Assembly (NCBI RefSeq): GCF_004346865.1
Contig: NZ_SMGR01000001.1
Location: forward strand, 248,001-312,000
Source of the DNA: Shimia isoporae
GTDB taxonomy: Bacteria; Pseudomonadota; Alphaproteobacteria; Rhodobacterales; Rhodobacteraceae
DNA length: 64,000 nucleotides
Direction of reading: 5' to 3'
Shown here: piece after piece, positions 1-9,015 of the stretch
Numbering within the stretch: position 1 is the stretch's first letter
Layout: every line of letters begins with the position of its first letter
The notes under the pieces: generated by a model
Database searches by the model: none
Told to the model about the DNA's origin: nothing
What the model saw: only the letters and a program-made list of their open reading frames with translations
Translations under genes and position numbers: made by a program

Positions 1-389
1 TTGCCTGAGAGTGTCACGTAGTTTGACACCGGCCCTCCCGCGACGTGGAGCTCGGCGCGGGCCCAGAATACGTTGCACTCCCATGACTTGTTTTCGCCTT
101 TGGAGGGACTGTGAACGAGATGGAGGTTCTCGCCAGAAAAATGCAACTCCTCGACCACATCGCCGTCTTTGTAAGAGCGCTCCAGCCCCCACCAGAGTGC
201 GGCAACCATCGCGAGGATAAATGGTAGGATCGTCCAGAAAAAGACTGTGCCCAAAAGCCCGTAAAGCGGGATCGTCCCCATGGTGAAGGCAAAGAGGATC
301 ATCGCTGCAAATCCGCGTCTAGGGAGCGAGCGGTGTGGCCAGAGAACCAGGACAGGCGCGTTGGGCGCATCATTCCAGCGGTAGGGCAT
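1..389 (-). CDS. DUF2244 membrane protein, 3' end cut by window
   Basis: The reading frame starts at an ATG whose last base is 389 and stays open to the window edge (129 codons visible). It begins MPYRWNDAPNAP, then LWPHRSLPRRGF, then two hydrophobic segments (about residues 28-48 and 50-66) and a soluble part with WGLERSYKDGDVVEEL. This pattern (LWPHRSL near the N-terminus, two membrane helices, a C-terminal beta-rich part) is that of DUF2244 proteins, usually about 160 aa, often found near cytochrome oxidase genes in Rhodobacteraceae; ctaD lies nearby here. Function is unknown. About 30 C-terminal residues lie outside the window. Confidence 0.75.
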   Translation of the reverse strand, partial: MPYRWNDAPNAPVLVLWPHRSLPRRGFAAMILFAFTMGTIPLYGLLGTVFFWTILPFILAMVAALWWGLERSYKDGDVVEELHFSGENLHLVHSPSKGENKSWECNVFWARAELHVAGGPVSNYVTLSG

Positions 390-398
390 CAGGTCAGC

Positions 399-470
399 CT
401 AGTGCGAGACTGCGGCGAGGCGGATGAAGGGGCCTTGCCAATTGCGTTGAGTCGTTTCGGAGCGGGTCAT
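399..470 (-). CDS. possible 23-aa ORF coupled to the methyltransferase
   Basis: An ATG overlaps the methyltransferase stop codon as ATGA, and a 23-codon frame beginning MTRSETTQRNWQGPF runs to a TAG 9 bases before the DUF2244 start. It may be a translated leader that couples the two genes or chance. Only the overlap geometry supports it. Confidence 0.2.
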   Translation of the reverse strand: MTRSETTQRNWQGPFIRLAAVSH

Positions 471-1087
471 ACAGCGGTCTTGTTTGTTGCGAGAATAATG
501 TGATGGCCGTGCGTGTCTGGATCGTTGGCTGTGCAGGTTACGGTTTCAAATCCGAGGTGGGTCAGGGTTTGAATGTATTCATCGGGATCAAGCGAGGCGT
601 GGTAGACAGTCTGCCCTGCGACTGTGCCCGTGGTTTCGCTCTCGCCATAGCCGATTGTCAGCAACAGGTTGCCGCAGGGAGCGGTAAGGGCAGCCAGTTT
701 CGGCAGCAGGGTGCGTTGTTCGGCAACGGAGAGGTGGAAGGTGCCGTCCCAGCTCAGAACTGCATCGAATGTGTCGCGCAGGTCGAGGGCGGTGAGGTCC
801 ATTTCGTGGAACATAGCGGCGGGGACGCGTTGGCGGGCGAGCGCAAGCATGGCGGGGCTGGCGTCGACGCCGGTGAGGGTGTGGCCGAGGCTGGCGATGT
901 ATTGCCCAATGGGACGGGCGGAGCCACAGCCAAGATCGAGCACGCTGGCGGGCGCAGGCAAGCCAGCCAGCAGGCGGTCAATCCATGGGCGTTCGTGCAG
1001 GTCCGTGTTGCGGCCTGCGTCCCAATGACTGGCAACGCGGTCATAGGTTGCGTTTGTGCGCGATTTGATATCGGAGAAGTCAGGCAT
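467..1087 (-). CDS. class I SAM-dependent methyltransferase
   Basis: The protein of 206 aa has the class I Rossmann fold signature: motif I VLDLGCGSARP near residue 50, an acidic residue after beta-2 (GVDASPAML), and motif IV VLSWDGTFHLS near residue 110. Such proteins transfer a methyl group from S-adenosylmethionine to small molecules in the cytoplasm. The substrate cannot be read from the sequence. It lies between the ctaD terminator and the DUF2244 gene on the same strand and could be co-transcribed with the latter. The ATG at 1087 was used because the fold begins shortly after it. Confidence 0.8.
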   Translation of the reverse strand: MPDFSDIKSRTNATYDRVASHWDAGRNTDLHERPWIDRLLAGLPAPASVLDLGCGSARPIGQYIASLGHTLTGVDASPAMLALARQRVPAAMFHEMDLTALDLRDTFDAVLSWDGTFHLSVAEQRTLLPKLAALTAPCGNLLLTIGYGESETTGTVAGQTVYHASLDPDEYIQTLTHLGFETVTCTANDPDTHGHHIILATNKTAV

Positions 1088-1112
1088 GATGCGGCAACGA
1101 AAGAAAAGAAAA

Positions 1113-1142
1113 AGGCCCCGGTGCAGTGATGCTCCGGGGCCT
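1113..1142 (-). terminator. rho-independent terminator of ctaD
   Basis: A perfect 9-bp stem (AGGCCCCGG/CCGGGGCCT) with a 12-nt loop lies 26 bases after the ctaD stop codon. On the minus strand it is followed by a T/C-rich run, TTTTCTTTTC. Confidence 0.85.
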
Positions 1143-1167
1143 CTTTTTGATGTTTATGAGGCTCGCC

Positions 1168-2847
1168 TTAGTGGCTGTGGCCTTTGTCCCAGTCTTCCTG
1201 CTTGGGCAGGATTTCAAAGGTGTGCTCCGGCGGCGGGCTCGGCAGAGTCCATTCCAGAGTATCGGCGTATTCGTTCCAGTAGTTGTTCTCGGTCACTTTC
1301 GCGCCACGGAACAGCGAGTACAGGATCACGCCGAAGAAGAACACGAAGGATGCGAATGACAGGAACGCGCCATAGGAGCTGATCTTGTTCCAGTAGGCAA
1401 AGGCTTCCGGATAGTCGATGTAACGACGCGGCATGCCCTGACGACCCAGGAAGTGCTGAGGGAAGAAGGTCAGGTTTGCACCGATGAAGAAGGTCCAGAA
1501 GTGCAGCTTGCCCGCCCACTCAGGGTACTGACGACCAGTCATCTTGCCAAAGTAGAAGTAGATACCGGCGAAGATGGCGAAGACTGCGCCCAAGCTCATC
1601 ACATAGTGGAAGTGCGCAACCACGTAATAGGTGTCGTGGTAGTAGCGGTCCACAGAGGCTTGCGACAGAACGATACCGGTCACGCCGCCCATGGTGAAGA
1701 GGAACAGGAAGCCAAATGCCCAGAGCATCGGGGTTTTGAACTCGATAGAGCCGCCCCACATCGTCGCGATCCAAGAGAAGATCTTAACCCCGGTCGGCAC
1801 CGCGATGACCATGGTTGCCAGCATGAAGTAAGACTGCTGCGTCAGGGACATGCCCACAGTGTACATGTGGTGTGCCCAAACGACGAAGCCCAGAGCACCA
1901 ATCGCGATGATCGCCCATACCATCGGCAGGTAGCCGAAGACCGGCTTGCGCGAGAAAGTCGCGATCACGTGGGAGATGATGCCGAAACCCGGCAAAATCA
2001 CGATGTATACTTCGGGGTGACCGAAGAACCACAGGATGTGCTGGTAAAGGATCGGGTCACCGCCACCGGCAGGATCGAAGAAGGTCGTGCCGAAGTTACG
2101 GTCGGTCAGCAGCATGGTGATGGCGCCAGCCAGAACCGGCAGAGCCAGCAGGATGAGCCATGCGGTCACGAAGATCGACCAGCTGAACAGCGGAACCTTG
2201 AACAGGGTCATGCCCGGCGCGCGCATGTTCAGGAAGGTGGTGATCATGTTGATCGCGCCCAGAATGGACGATGCACCCGACACGTGAACAGCAAAGATGG
2301 CGAGGTCCATGGACATGCCGCCTTCGGTGGTCGAGAGCGGCGGATACAGAACCCAACCCACACCGGAACCAAGCTGACCGTTGCCGCCCGGAGCCAGCAT
2401 GGACGCTACGCCGAGGGACGTACCGGCCACATAGAGCCAGAACGAGAGGTTGTTCATCCGGGGGAAGGCCATATCCGGAGCACCGATCTGCAGCGGCATG
2501 AAGTAGTTGCCGAAACCGCCGAAGAGTGCGGGAATCACCACGAAGAACATCATCAGGACACCGTGATAGGTGATCAGGACGTTCCAGAGGTGGCCGTTTG
2601 GTGTACAGGGGCCGTCACCTGCGCCGAAGCTCAGGAAGCGTGCGCCTTCCAGACACATGTACTGAACGCCGGGCTCCATGAGCTCCATGCGCATCAGAAC
2701 AGTGAAAAATACTGCGATAAAACCGGCAAGGGCGGATACGATCAGGTAAAGAAGACCGATGTCCTTGTGGTTGGTGGACAAGAACCAACGGGTAAAGAAC
2801 CCGCGCTCGTCATGATGTTCGTGGCCTTGAATGGCTGCGTCTGCCAT
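1168..2847 (-). CDS. ctaD: aa3-type cytochrome c oxidase subunit I
   Basis: Catalytic haem-copper subunit of the terminal oxidase: it binds haem a and the haem a3/CuB centre and reduces O2 to water while pumping protons across the inner membrane. The 559-aa product shows the helix VI motif [15 protein letters not shown] (CuB histidine and the cross-linked tyrosine), the CuB histidine pair in [10 protein letters not shown], and the helix X haem ligands in VAHFHYVMS. The start at 2847 (MADAAIQ) is chosen because AGGAGG lies 6 bases upstream; a 50-codon upstream extension lacks family similarity. Subunits II and III are not in the window, as is usual in Rhodobacteraceae, where ctaD is unlinked. 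An FNR-type box lies about 100 bases upstream. Confidence 0.97.
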   Translation of the reverse strand: MADAAIQGHEHHDERGFFTRWFLSTNHKDIGLLYLIVSALAGFIAVFFTVLMRMELMEPGVQYMCLEGARFLSFGAGDGPCTPNGHLWNVLITYHGVLMMFFVVIPALFGGFGNYFMPLQIGAPDMAFPRMNNLSFWLYVAGTSLGVASMLAPGGNGQLGSGVGWVLYPPLSTTEGGMSMDLAIFAVHVSGASSILGAINMITTFLNMRAPGMTLFKVPLFSWSIFVTAWLILLALPVLAGAITMLLTDRNFGTTFFDPAGGGDPILYQHILWFFGHPEVYIVILPGFGIISHVIATFSRKPVFGYLPMVWAIIAIGALGFVVWAHHMYTVGMSLTQQSYFMLATMVIAVPTGVKIFSWIATMWGGSIEFKTPMLWAFGFLFLFTMGGVTGIVLSQASVDRYYHDTYYVVAHFHYVMSLGAVFAIFAGIYFYFGKMTGRQYPEWAGKLHFWTFFIGANLTFFPQHFLGRQGMPRRYIDYPEAFAYWNKISSYGAFLSFASFVFFFGVILYSLFRGAKVTENNYWNEYADTLEWTLPSPPPEHTFEILPKQEDWDKGHSH

Positions 2848-2949
2848 GCGTCGCCTCCTGTTGATGCATTTCGAGGGCGCGCGGATTCTTGCCGACGCCC
2901 GTTCCGGGCCGTTTTTAGGGACTACGGGGCGTAGTCGCAATCTCCGTAT

Positions 2950-2963
2950 TTGACGCAGATCAA
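2950..2963. promoter_or_regulatory. FNR/FnrL-type box between ctaD and the ICL/PEPM gene
   Basis: TTGACGCAGATCAA matches the FNR consensus TTGAT-N4-ATCAA in nine of ten positions. It lies 102 bases before the ctaD start and 115 bases before the divergent gene at 3079, so it could serve either promoter. The position suits oxygen control of the aa3 oxidase. Confidence 0.6.
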
Positions 2964-3078
2964 AAAAAAGTGTCGCACCCCGGTCGGGATCGGTCAAAGT
3001 CCAAGGTGTCGCAGAGGGGTTGTGTTCCTGATTTGTTCTTGATTTGGTGTGTTTTAGGCGCTTTGAGAGGGTATTGGC

Positions 3079-3930
3079 ATGTCAGATTTCGAGAAACAGG
3101 CGGTGCGGGTGGCACAATTTCGTGAAATGCACCGAAAGGGGGCGGGATTCGTGATGCCGAACCCCTGGGATGCAGGATCGGCGCGGATTCTCGCACAGGC
3201 GGGATTCGGAGCCTTGGCCACGACAAGTGCGGGCTGTGCTGTAGGCGCCGGGTTTCGTGACGGGGTTGCCGCGGTCAGCCGCGCGATGATTCTGGAAAAC
3301 GCCGCTGCCATCGTCAGCGCTGTAGATGTGCCAGTCTCGGCCGACCTCGAGGACGGATTCGGGGCGTCTCCCGAGGTGTGTGCCGAAACGGTGCGTTTGG
3401 CGGCGGGCGTCGGATTGGCTGGTGGCTCTATCGAGGATGTGACTGGTGGGCCTGATGGAGGCATCTACGACCTGACGCAAGCGGTAGAGCGTGTCTCGGC
3501 GGCGGCGGAGGCCGCGAGGGACGCTGGATTTGTTCTTACGGCGCGGTGTGAGAATTATCTTAACGGCCGACCGGATCTGGCCGACACAATCTCACGGCTG
3601 CAGGCTTATGGAGAGGCCGGAGCGGAGGTTCTCTATGCGCCGGCGCTTCCGGATATGGAGGCGATCCAAACGCTCTGCTCGGAAGTGGAGCAGCCGGTCA
3701 ATGTTGTGATGGGATTGCGCGGGCCGTTTTACTCGGTCGCGCAGTTGCAGGACGCAGGTGTTGCGCGGATCAGTGTGGGCGGGTCAATGGCGCGGGCGGC
3801 ATACGGAGCGTTGCAAAGGGCAGCGCAGGAAATTCTGGTTTCGGGCACGTTTGGCTACGCCGAAGAAGCCATGCCTGGTGCTGAACTTATGGCGGCCATG
3901 CGCGGAGATGCGCTGGATAAGCGGGATTAA
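3079..3930 (+). CDS. isocitrate lyase/PEP mutase family protein
   Basis: A 283-aa TIM-barrel protein of the ICL/PEPM superfamily. Visible marks are the substrate-loop start [14 protein letters not shown] (residues 25-38), the Mg-binding strand SADLEDGFG near residue 90, and a later TARCENYL strand. Members cleave or form C-C or C-P bonds next to a carboxylate (2-methylisocitrate lyase, oxaloacetate hydrolase, PEP mutase, phosphonopyruvate hydrolase). The KKCGH motif of true isocitrate lyases is absent, so the substrate is open. The gene stands alone, divergent from ctaD; nothing next to it points to phosphonate chemistry, although the phn genes lie 40 kb away. Confidence 0.8.
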   Translation: MSDFEKQAVRVAQFREMHRKGAGFVMPNPWDAGSARILAQAGFGALATTSAGCAVGAGFRDGVAAVSRAMILENAAAIVSAVDVPVSADLEDGFGASPEVCAETVRLAAGVGLAGGSIEDVTGGPDGGIYDLTQAVERVSAAAEAARDAGFVLTARCENYLNGRPDLADTISRLQAYGEAGAEVLYAPALPDMEAIQTLCSEVEQPVNVVMGLRGPFYSVAQLQDAGVARISVGGSMARAAYGALQRAAQEILVSGTFGYAEEAMPGAELMAAMRGDALDKRD

Positions 3931-3945
3931 CGAAGCGGATTAGCC

Positions 3946-4440
3946 TCAGTCGGGACGCTCCAGCCGGAGATACACGCTGTCACACCACTCGTCGCCAACC
4001 TTGATCGTGTTGCTTTCGCGGCCTGTTTCGACAAAGCCGAGCCGGTTCAGGAGCGTGAGCGATCCGGTGTTTCGCGGATCGGCCTCGGCAGTGAGGTGGT
4101 CAATCGGCAAGGTTTCAAACGCGTGGGGAATGGCCGCGGAGAGAGCTTCGAATCCGATGCCCTGCCGCCAGTGATCGGGGTGCAAGATGAAGCCAACCTC
4201 GGCGATGCGCCAGCAGCCGCCTTTCCCGATCGCCCGTCCGTCACGTTCGATGATAAAATCGTCTGAGGCGTCCTCGGGGGCGGCGATCATGCGCTGCAGG
4301 AAGTCTTCCGTCTGGGAAACGTCGGTGTGCGGCAGGGTATCCCAATAGCGCATCGCGTCTGGGTTTGAGAAAACCCGGTACATGTCTTCCAGATCATCGG
4401 CGCGGGCGCGACGCAGAGTGAGGCGGGCTGTGGTGATCAC
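3946..4440 (-). CDS. GNAT family N-acetyltransferase (RimJ/RimL-like)
   Basis: A GNAT acetyltransferase of about 164 aa with the order typical of RimJ/RimL-like proteins: TTARLTLRRARADDLEDMY at the N-terminus, the acetyl-CoA loop HWRQGIGFEAL in the middle and NTGSLTLLNRLGF towards the end. It would acetylate an amine, possibly a protein N-terminus or a small molecule. The GTG at 4440 is taken as start since a GAGGA ribosome site precedes it. The first ATG in frame (4506) falls in the loop of the terminator of the upstream cytochrome gene and would add 22 unrelated residues. Confidence 0.8.
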   Translation of the reverse strand: MITTARLTLRRARADDLEDMYRVFSNPDAMRYWDTLPHTDVSQTEDFLQRMIAAPEDASDDFIIERDGRAIGKGGCWRIAEVGFILHPDHWRQGIGFEALSAAIPHAFETLPIDHLTAEADPRNTGSLTLLNRLGFVETGRESNTIKVGDEWCDSVYLRLERPD

Positions 4441-4494
4441 TTCTGAATTCCTCAGTGGCCAGCCGACGTCGGTTGGCAAGGGTTCTGACAAAAA

Positions 4495-4522
4495 CACCCG
4501 CCGCAACGGAGTGCGACGGGTG
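4495..4522 (-). terminator. rho-independent terminator of the cytochrome c gene
   Basis: CACCCGCCGCA pairs with TGCGACGGGTG (11 bp with one mismatch, 6-nt loop) and is followed on the minus strand by TTTTTGT. It lies 25 bases after the cytochrome stop codon. Confidence 0.8.
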
Positions 4523-4547
4523 CCCGAATTTCACCGCGAGAGATGTC

Positions 4548-4991
4548 TTATTCGGACTTCTCTTCTTCGCCACCTTCCATTTCAGGCGCCGGCGCGACTG
4601 ACATCAGGTAGGCGACAACATCTTCGCCACCTTTCTTCAGCTTGTAGCTCATCTTGGATTTGTTGGAAAAACCCTTGTCGCTCAGCCACGCTTTCGGATC
4701 AGCGGAGTATGCGACCAGTTCTTCGGCGGTCCAGACAAAGCCGGCTTCGCCTGCTTCTTTCAGGCCGTCGCCGTATTTAAAGTCGGTCGAGCCGGCAACG
4801 CGGCCGACAACGCCATAAAGGTTGGGGCCGGTCTTGCCGCCTTTGTAGATCTCTTCACCTTCCGGGGAGACGATCATGTGACAGGCTTTACATTTCTTGA
4901 AGTTCTTTTCGCCTTCGGCGACGTCACCTTCGGCGAAGGCGGGCGCTGCGAGGGCAAGGGTGGCTGCTGCCAGTGCAAATACGGTTTTCAT
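4548..4991 (-). CDS. periplasmic class I cytochrome c (c2/c550-like)
   Basis: A 147-aa soluble cytochrome with a Sec signal peptide (residues 1-20, cleaved after APAFA) and one haem site CKACH at residues 34-38. A methionine in KSKMSYKL, about 75 residues later, is the likely sixth ligand. The insertions and length match the large cytochrome c2/c550 group of alphaproteobacteria, which carries electrons from the bc1 complex to terminal oxidases; ctaD is close by. The C-terminus is a very acidic tail (EMEGGEEEKSE), less usual. It is a single-gene unit with its own terminator. Confidence 0.9.
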   Translation of the reverse strand: MKTVFALAAATLALAAPAFAEGDVAEGEKNFKKCKACHMIVSPEGEEIYKGGKTGPNLYGVVGRVAGSTDFKYGDGLKEAGEAGFVWTAEELVAYSADPKAWLSDKGFSNKSKMSYKLKKGGEDVVAYLMSVAPAPEMEGGEEEKSE

Positions 4992-5181
4992 CTCTCTGAC
5001 CTTATCAAGCTAGAATCGTGTTCGTCGCGGTCCTGTGGGACGTAGTCTATCAGTTAGGTTCCTGAAAGCAGGGCAAATATCGCGAAGGCGACAATCTGTC
5101 CGTCTTCGGGGGCAATGGCGGCAGCTTAACACATCTCATGTGAACAGGAAGAGGGGCGCGTCAGGGCCCGAGCAAAGAAAA

Positions 5182-5219
5182 ACCCCCTCGGGGTGTCGCT
5201 GACGACACGCCGAAGGGGT
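5182..5219 (-). terminator. rho-independent terminator of the outer-membrane protein gene
   Basis: A 17-bp hairpin with two imperfect positions and a CTGA loop ends 23 bases after the stop codon at 5243 and is followed on the minus strand by TTTTCTTTG. Confidence 0.85.
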
Positions 5220-5242
5220 ACGCGCTTTGACAGGTTGGAATG

Positions 5243-5770
5243 TCAGAAGCGGTAGTTCACACGCACCGATGCGGAGGTGTCGTAGAAGCTGCTGCCGGAG
5301 CTCGCGAAGTTGCTGTATTCGCTTTGCAGAACTTCGGCACCGACCGTCCAGTTGCCGGACAGCGGACGCTCGACGCCGATGCCGTAGACCAAGCCGTTGC
5401 TGGAAACGTCCACGCCACCGAGGCCCATGTTGCCGCGCACGCCGCCAATCGTACCGTAGACCAGCGTGCCGTTGAGGTCGTAGCCGACGCGTGCTTTGAG
5501 TGCGATGGAGTCATTGAATTTCGCGCCGCCGAGGTCGGAGCCCGGGAATTTCATTTCGGCTTCACCACCGACGACCCAGCCGCCGAAATCGTGATTGTAG
5601 CCAGCTTGGACGCCACCGTTCCAGCTGGTTGCTGATGATCCGGCGATGCTGTCATCGCTGTAGTTGAGTTGGCCACCAGCGTAGAAACCTGTCCAGTCAT
5701 GGGCGAAAGCAGGGGCTGCGAGAAGGCTGGCTGCCACGGCTGCTGCGGTCATGGTTGTTGCTTTTTTCAT
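5243..5770 (-). CDS. outer-membrane beta-barrel protein (Omp25/OmpA-like porin family)
   Basis: The 175-aa product has a Sec signal peptide (MKKATTMTAAAVAASLLAAP, cleavage after AFA) and then alternating strands starting DWTGFYAGGQLNY and ending SASVRVNYRF, with the C-terminal phenylalanine needed for barrel assembly. This fits the small 8-stranded outer-membrane protein family of alphaproteobacteria (Omp25/Omp31 type). The start at 5770 has AAAGGAC upstream and precedes the signal peptide; a 19-codon extension is not used. No specific cargo can be inferred. Confidence 0.85.
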   Translation of the reverse strand: MKKATTMTAAAVAASLLAAPAFAHDWTGFYAGGQLNYSDDSIAGSSATSWNGGVQAGYNHDFGGWVVGGEAEMKFPGSDLGGAKFNDSIALKARVGYDLNGTLVYGTIGGVRGNMGLGGVDVSSNGLVYGIGVERPLSGNWTVGAEVLQSEYSNFASSGSSFYDTSASVRVNYRF

Positions 5771-5963
5771 TATGTCGTCCTTTGCAGGTCCAGGGTTATT
5801 GTGCGCACCGGGTTGGTGCGGTGCCATGGACTTATGCCTCTGAGACGACTGTGCAAATCGCGTTGGCGGAGCCTTGCCGCAAGGTGTGTGGAGCGCCGCC
5901 GAGCGCGGGTTAAGGCTTTGTTAACTATGGGGTTTGCCGTTAACGCATTCGGCGGATTTTCGA

Positions 5964-6626
5964 TCAGCCTTCCGGGGCTTCGCCAAAGGTTGTCTCAAAG
6001 CGGCGCCGGAGTGCCAGATCGAGATCATCCATGGTGACCGGAAGGCCCATATCCACGAGGGAGGTTACCCCGAATTCAGTGATTCCGCAGGGCACAATGC
6101 CGTCAAAATGCGCCAGATCCGGTTCGACGTTGATCGAAATGCCGTGAAAGCTCACCCATTTTCGCAGGCGAATGCCAATGGCGGCGATCTTGTCTTCGGC
6201 TTTCTGGCCGGAGATCGTCAGCGGCTTGTCATCGCGTTCGATCCAGACGCCGACGCGACCTTCGCGGATTTCGCCCCGCAGATTGAACTCATCCAGCGTC
6301 GCGATCACCCATTCCTCGAGCTTTTCGACAAAACGTCGGACGTCCTTGCCGCGTTTGTTGAGATCGAGCATGACGTAGGCCACGCGTTGTCCGGGGCCGT
6401 GATAGGTATACTGCCCGCCTCGTTTTGACGTGTAGACAGGAAAGCGATCCGGATCCTTAAGATCTTCTATGCGTGCCGACGTTCCCGCCGTGTACAGCGG
6501 CGGATGCTCCACCAGCCAGATACACTCTTCGGCGTCGCCTTTGTGAATCGCTTCGGCACGCGCCTCCATGAAGGCGACGGCCTCGTCATAATCCGTCAGA
6601 CCGTTGCTGATGATCCATTCCACCAT
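5964..6626 (-). CDS. lipB: octanoyl-[acyl-carrier-protein] transferase
   Basis: Moves octanoate from acyl carrier protein to the lipoyl domains of 2-oxoacid dehydrogenases and GcvH, the first step of lipoate synthesis in the cytoplasm. The 220-aa protein shows [12 protein letters not shown] (substrate loop, residues 74-85), the lysine strand KIAAIGIRL, and the catalytic cysteine in [13 protein letters not shown] near residue 183. The start at 6626 (MVEWIISNG) matches the family N-terminus; a longer frame back to 6776 overlaps the divergent promoter region. It is monocistronic here, with lipA elsewhere. Confidence 0.95.
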   Translation of the reverse strand: MVEWIISNGLTDYDEAVAFMEARAEAIHKGDAEECIWLVEHPPLYTAGTSARIEDLKDPDRFPVYTSKRGGQYTYHGPGQRVAYVMLDLNKRGKDVRRFVEKLEEWVIATLDEFNLRGEIREGRVGVWIERDDKPLTISGQKAEDKIAAIGIRLRKWVSFHGISINVEPDLAHFDGIVPCGITEFGVTSLVDMGLPVTMDDLDLALRRRFETTFGEAPEG

Positions 6627-6829
6627 GTGCGGTTCCCGAAATGATACGTTTGCAGGACATTTAGGGCAGGTGGCCGGGTATGTCACCTGCGCGTCCAGGG
6701 TGCGGATTGCGCAACGGTTCGCCGGTGACAAATTGCCAAACGGGCGGAATGGCGCGCAAAACACAGACTCTGGCAAGTTTTAAGGAGTTTGGTAGCTCCA
6801 AGTTAACGTTTGCTCCCTATATCTTAGGC

Positions 6830-7114
6830 ATGCCGGAGAATTCCGGTTCGGATGTCGGGATTTCCTTTCGGGAACAGCTCGACGTGGATAGCCTGCTCAA
6901 GGAGCACCCAGATATGCCAGACGGTTCAAACCTGTTTCCGCGTGACGAAGAAATCCGTGACGGTTTTGCGCCGTCGTTGCCGCAAGAGGTATTGGACTAC
7001 TTCGACGACATCACGGCTACGGGCGACGTCGAGCGGATGGCTCCGGGCTGGTGGTTGCTGCCGGCAATGTGCGTCGTGCCGGTCGGCGTTCTCGGACTTG
7101 TGCTGTTCTCCTGA
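6830..7114 (+). CDS. small C-terminally anchored hypothetical protein
   Basis: A 94-aa acidic protein (MPENSGSDVGISFREQLDVD) with one hydrophobic helix at the very C-terminus (about residues 72-93, WWLLPAMCVVPVGVLGLVLF), which suggests a tail-anchored or single-pass membrane protein. I do not recognise a family. The start is uncertain: the ATG at 6830 lies just after a TATATC-like -10 element with a weak ribosome site; an ATG at 6749, preceded by GGGCGGA, would add 27 residues. It lies between lipB and tRNA-Leu with no obvious partner. Confidence 0.55.
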   Translation: MPENSGSDVGISFREQLDVDSLLKEHPDMPDGSNLFPRDEEIRDGFAPSLPQEVLDYFDDITATGDVERMAPGWWLLPAMCVVPVGVLGLVLFS

Positions 7115-7306
7115 TCAACACTCCGAAGGTTTGAATTTCTCATATTAGCGGAAGAGAAATCTCGGGCTGACCCGCGTCCGGCCAGCGGAGAAATGCCCGT
7201 GCTGTCCTGTTGGCGGGCTTGTGCCAACAAAATACAAATTCCCTGTATTTTTCGCTTCACATCCCTGCAAAGGGTGGGTATTAGCCCCTCACCCACCAGG
7301 GCAAGT

Positions 7307-7393
7307 GCGGTCGTGGCGGAATTGGTAGACGCGCAGCGTTGAGGTCGCTGTTCCTTAACCGGAGTGGAAGTTCGAGTCTTCTCGACCGCACCA
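7307..7393 (+). tRNA. tRNA-Leu (GAG)
   Basis: A full cloverleaf with the long variable arm of class II tRNAs: acceptor GCGGTCG pairs with CGACCGC, the anticodon stem CAGCG/CGCTG encloses loop TTGAGGT (anticodon GAG at 7341-7343), and the T-loop is TTCGAGT. The 3' CCA is encoded (7391-7393). It is followed by a terminator. Confidence 0.95.
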
Positions 7394-7420
7394 AATCTTC
7401 AAACAGATTTGAAAATGAAA

Positions 7421-7447
7421 AACCGCCCTTTGGGGCGGTTTCGTTTT
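7421..7447 (+). terminator. terminator of tRNA-Leu
   Basis: AACCGCCC/GGGCGGTT, a perfect 8-bp stem with a 4-nt loop, is followed by TCGTTTTTT. A weaker AAATCT/AGATTT stem precedes it. Confidence 0.9.
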
Positions 7448-7503
7448 TTAGGTAGTTGTCAGGCGCCCCGAAGTCGCGGCGCAGACGTATGTTGTTTTTC
7501 AGA

Positions 7504-8808
7504 TTAGTCCGCCAACGCATCAATCAGTGACGGTATCAACTGGTGGAACTGCATCATCGCGAAGCGGGGAGTTTCCGCCATAGGGTAAGCGCCGTTCAAT
7601 GCGATCACCGAATTTGTTTCTTTGTGCATTGCGCAGACCTGGCCGTTTACGCCAATCATCGCGAGGATGCGTTTGTCGCCTATTTCCAGAACGCGGAATT
7701 GGTCTTTGTAGTGACCGCCTGCCAGAGCGGATTCCTTGCCTTTGAGCCAGGCGCTGCGGACGATGTCATTGCCTTCCCAAAGGTTCGCGACGAAGTCTTC
7801 TGGGATGACTTGCTCGCCCTTCTCGTTTCGACCTTCATTCAGGAAGAGAAGGCCGACCCGGGCGAGATCCTTGGTGGCCATGTTCAAGCCGGTGGAGCCC
7901 ATCGCGAGCCCCTTTTTGTCGGACATGAAATGCGCGTCGGCGGCGACACCGGCCTTTTGCAGCAAGTCGCGCTCCAGAATATTTGTGAAGCTTTCCCCGC
8001 TTGCGCGATCAACAATCAGGCCGAGCAATTCTGAATTGACGTCCTGATAGTCGTATTTCTCGCCCATAGCGTAGTTCTGCCGCTCAGTGATCAGGGGGAA
8101 GAAATCGAGTGTCCCGTTGGGGTATGGGGCGGATTTTTCCTGACCATAGTAGCCTTGGGCGTCAGAGAGGCGGGTATCCCAGTATTTCTCGACGGTGCCA
8201 GCAGCCAGGACCACTGCGGTGCGCATGTCGGAGATTTCCTGCACGGTTGCGGCCTTGAAGGCTGTGCCCAGTAGCTCGGGTACGTAGTCGATTGCGAGAT
8301 CGTTCCAGCCCATAAGGCCTTTGTCGACAGCGATGGCCGCGGCCATGGCGGTGAAAGACTTGGACACGGACATATCCAGATGCGGTGCGTGTTCCGTCAG
8401 GCCATTGCCATAGTGCTCGTGCATGACCTCGCCATTCTTCAGGATCACGGCGTTATGGTTCTGCATCCGGTTGAGAAGAAAGTCCTGCGCCGACAGTGTG
8501 CCGTCAAAATCACGTACCAGAATTTTGGCAAGGTCCATCGGCGCGGAGCTTTGTTTTAGATGACGGACATAGTCTCCCTTATGGAGCGTATAGCTGTGGG
8601 AGAATTTGTAGACATGCGGCATCGCGGCGGCGATGAGTTCGGGCGTTTCCCAAGTTTCACCGGTCATACCGATGCTTTCGGCAGCTGCGAGGAAGTTGGC
8701 GTCAGGGCCTTTGAAAGTGACCGCTGAGACGGGAGTGGCCATTGCGCATGCAAGTGTGATGCCAAGGATGGCAAACGGGCGGGGGGCCGTGATGTTGGTG
8801 AAGCGCAT
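7504..8808 (-). CDS. serine hydrolase, class C beta-lactamase fold
   Basis: A 434-aa secreted protein with an N-terminal signal peptide (residues 1 to about 30, ending ATPVSA). The class C beta-lactamase/DD-peptidase motifs are visible: SxxK as SVSK in DMSVSKSFTAM, and the second-motif region YQDVNSELLG. Members hydrolyse peptides, esters or beta-lactams in the periplasm; the actual substrate cannot be told. The 8808 start (MRFTNITAPRPF) gives a proper signal peptide, while the frame back to 8928 would bury it. It is monocistronic. Confidence 0.8.
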   Translation of the reverse strand: MRFTNITAPRPFAILGITLACAMATPVSAVTFKGPDANFLAAAESIGMTGETWETPELIAAAMPHVYKFSHSYTLHKGDYVRHLKQSSAPMDLAKILVRDFDGTLSAQDFLLNRMQNHNAVILKNGEVMHEHYGNGLTEHAPHLDMSVSKSFTAMAAAIAVDKGLMGWNDLAIDYVPELLGTAFKAATVQEISDMRTAVVLAAGTVEKYWDTRLSDAQGYYGQEKSAPYPNGTLDFFPLITERQNYAMGEKYDYQDVNSELLGLIVDRASGESFTNILERDLLQKAGVAADAHFMSDKKGLAMGSTGLNMATKDLARVGLLFLNEGRNEKGEQVIPEDFVANLWEGNDIVRSAWLKGKESALAGGHYKDQFRVLEIGDKRILAMIGVNGQVCAMHKETNSVIALNGAYPMAETPRFAMMQFHQLIPSLIDALAD

Positions 8809-8964
8809 TTTTTGGGGTCCAATTAGTTGCAGGTTGAAGCGCGGGGAGGTTTTGGGGTCGTCAGTCCGGGTGATTTGACTAAATTCCGCTTTGTGAGTGG
8901 TAAGTGGGCTCCGCGTGGGGAAATTCAACCGATAAATCGAAAAAATTCGTAAAATGTATTGGGC

Positions 8965-8990
8965 GAAAAAAGGGCCGCGAGAAGCGGCCC
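8965..8990 (-). terminator. terminator of the chemotaxis operon
   Basis: GGGCCGC/GCGGCCC (7 bp, 5-nt loop) lies 26 bases after the cheD stop and is followed on the minus strand by a T-run (complement of GAAAAAA). Confidence 0.85.
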
Positions 8991-9015
8991 CTTGAAATGT
9001 GTTCGAGTGTAAGGC

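Noticed and set aside
1453..2934. 493-codon plus-strand frame opposite ctaD
   Set aside because: His/Glu/Arg-rich antisense shadow of the oxidase gene.
3079..3930. PEP mutase or phosphonopyruvate hydrolase linked to the phn genes
   Set aside because: The protein is only broadly ICL/PEPM-like and lies 40 kb from the phn cluster with no phosphonate-related neighbour.
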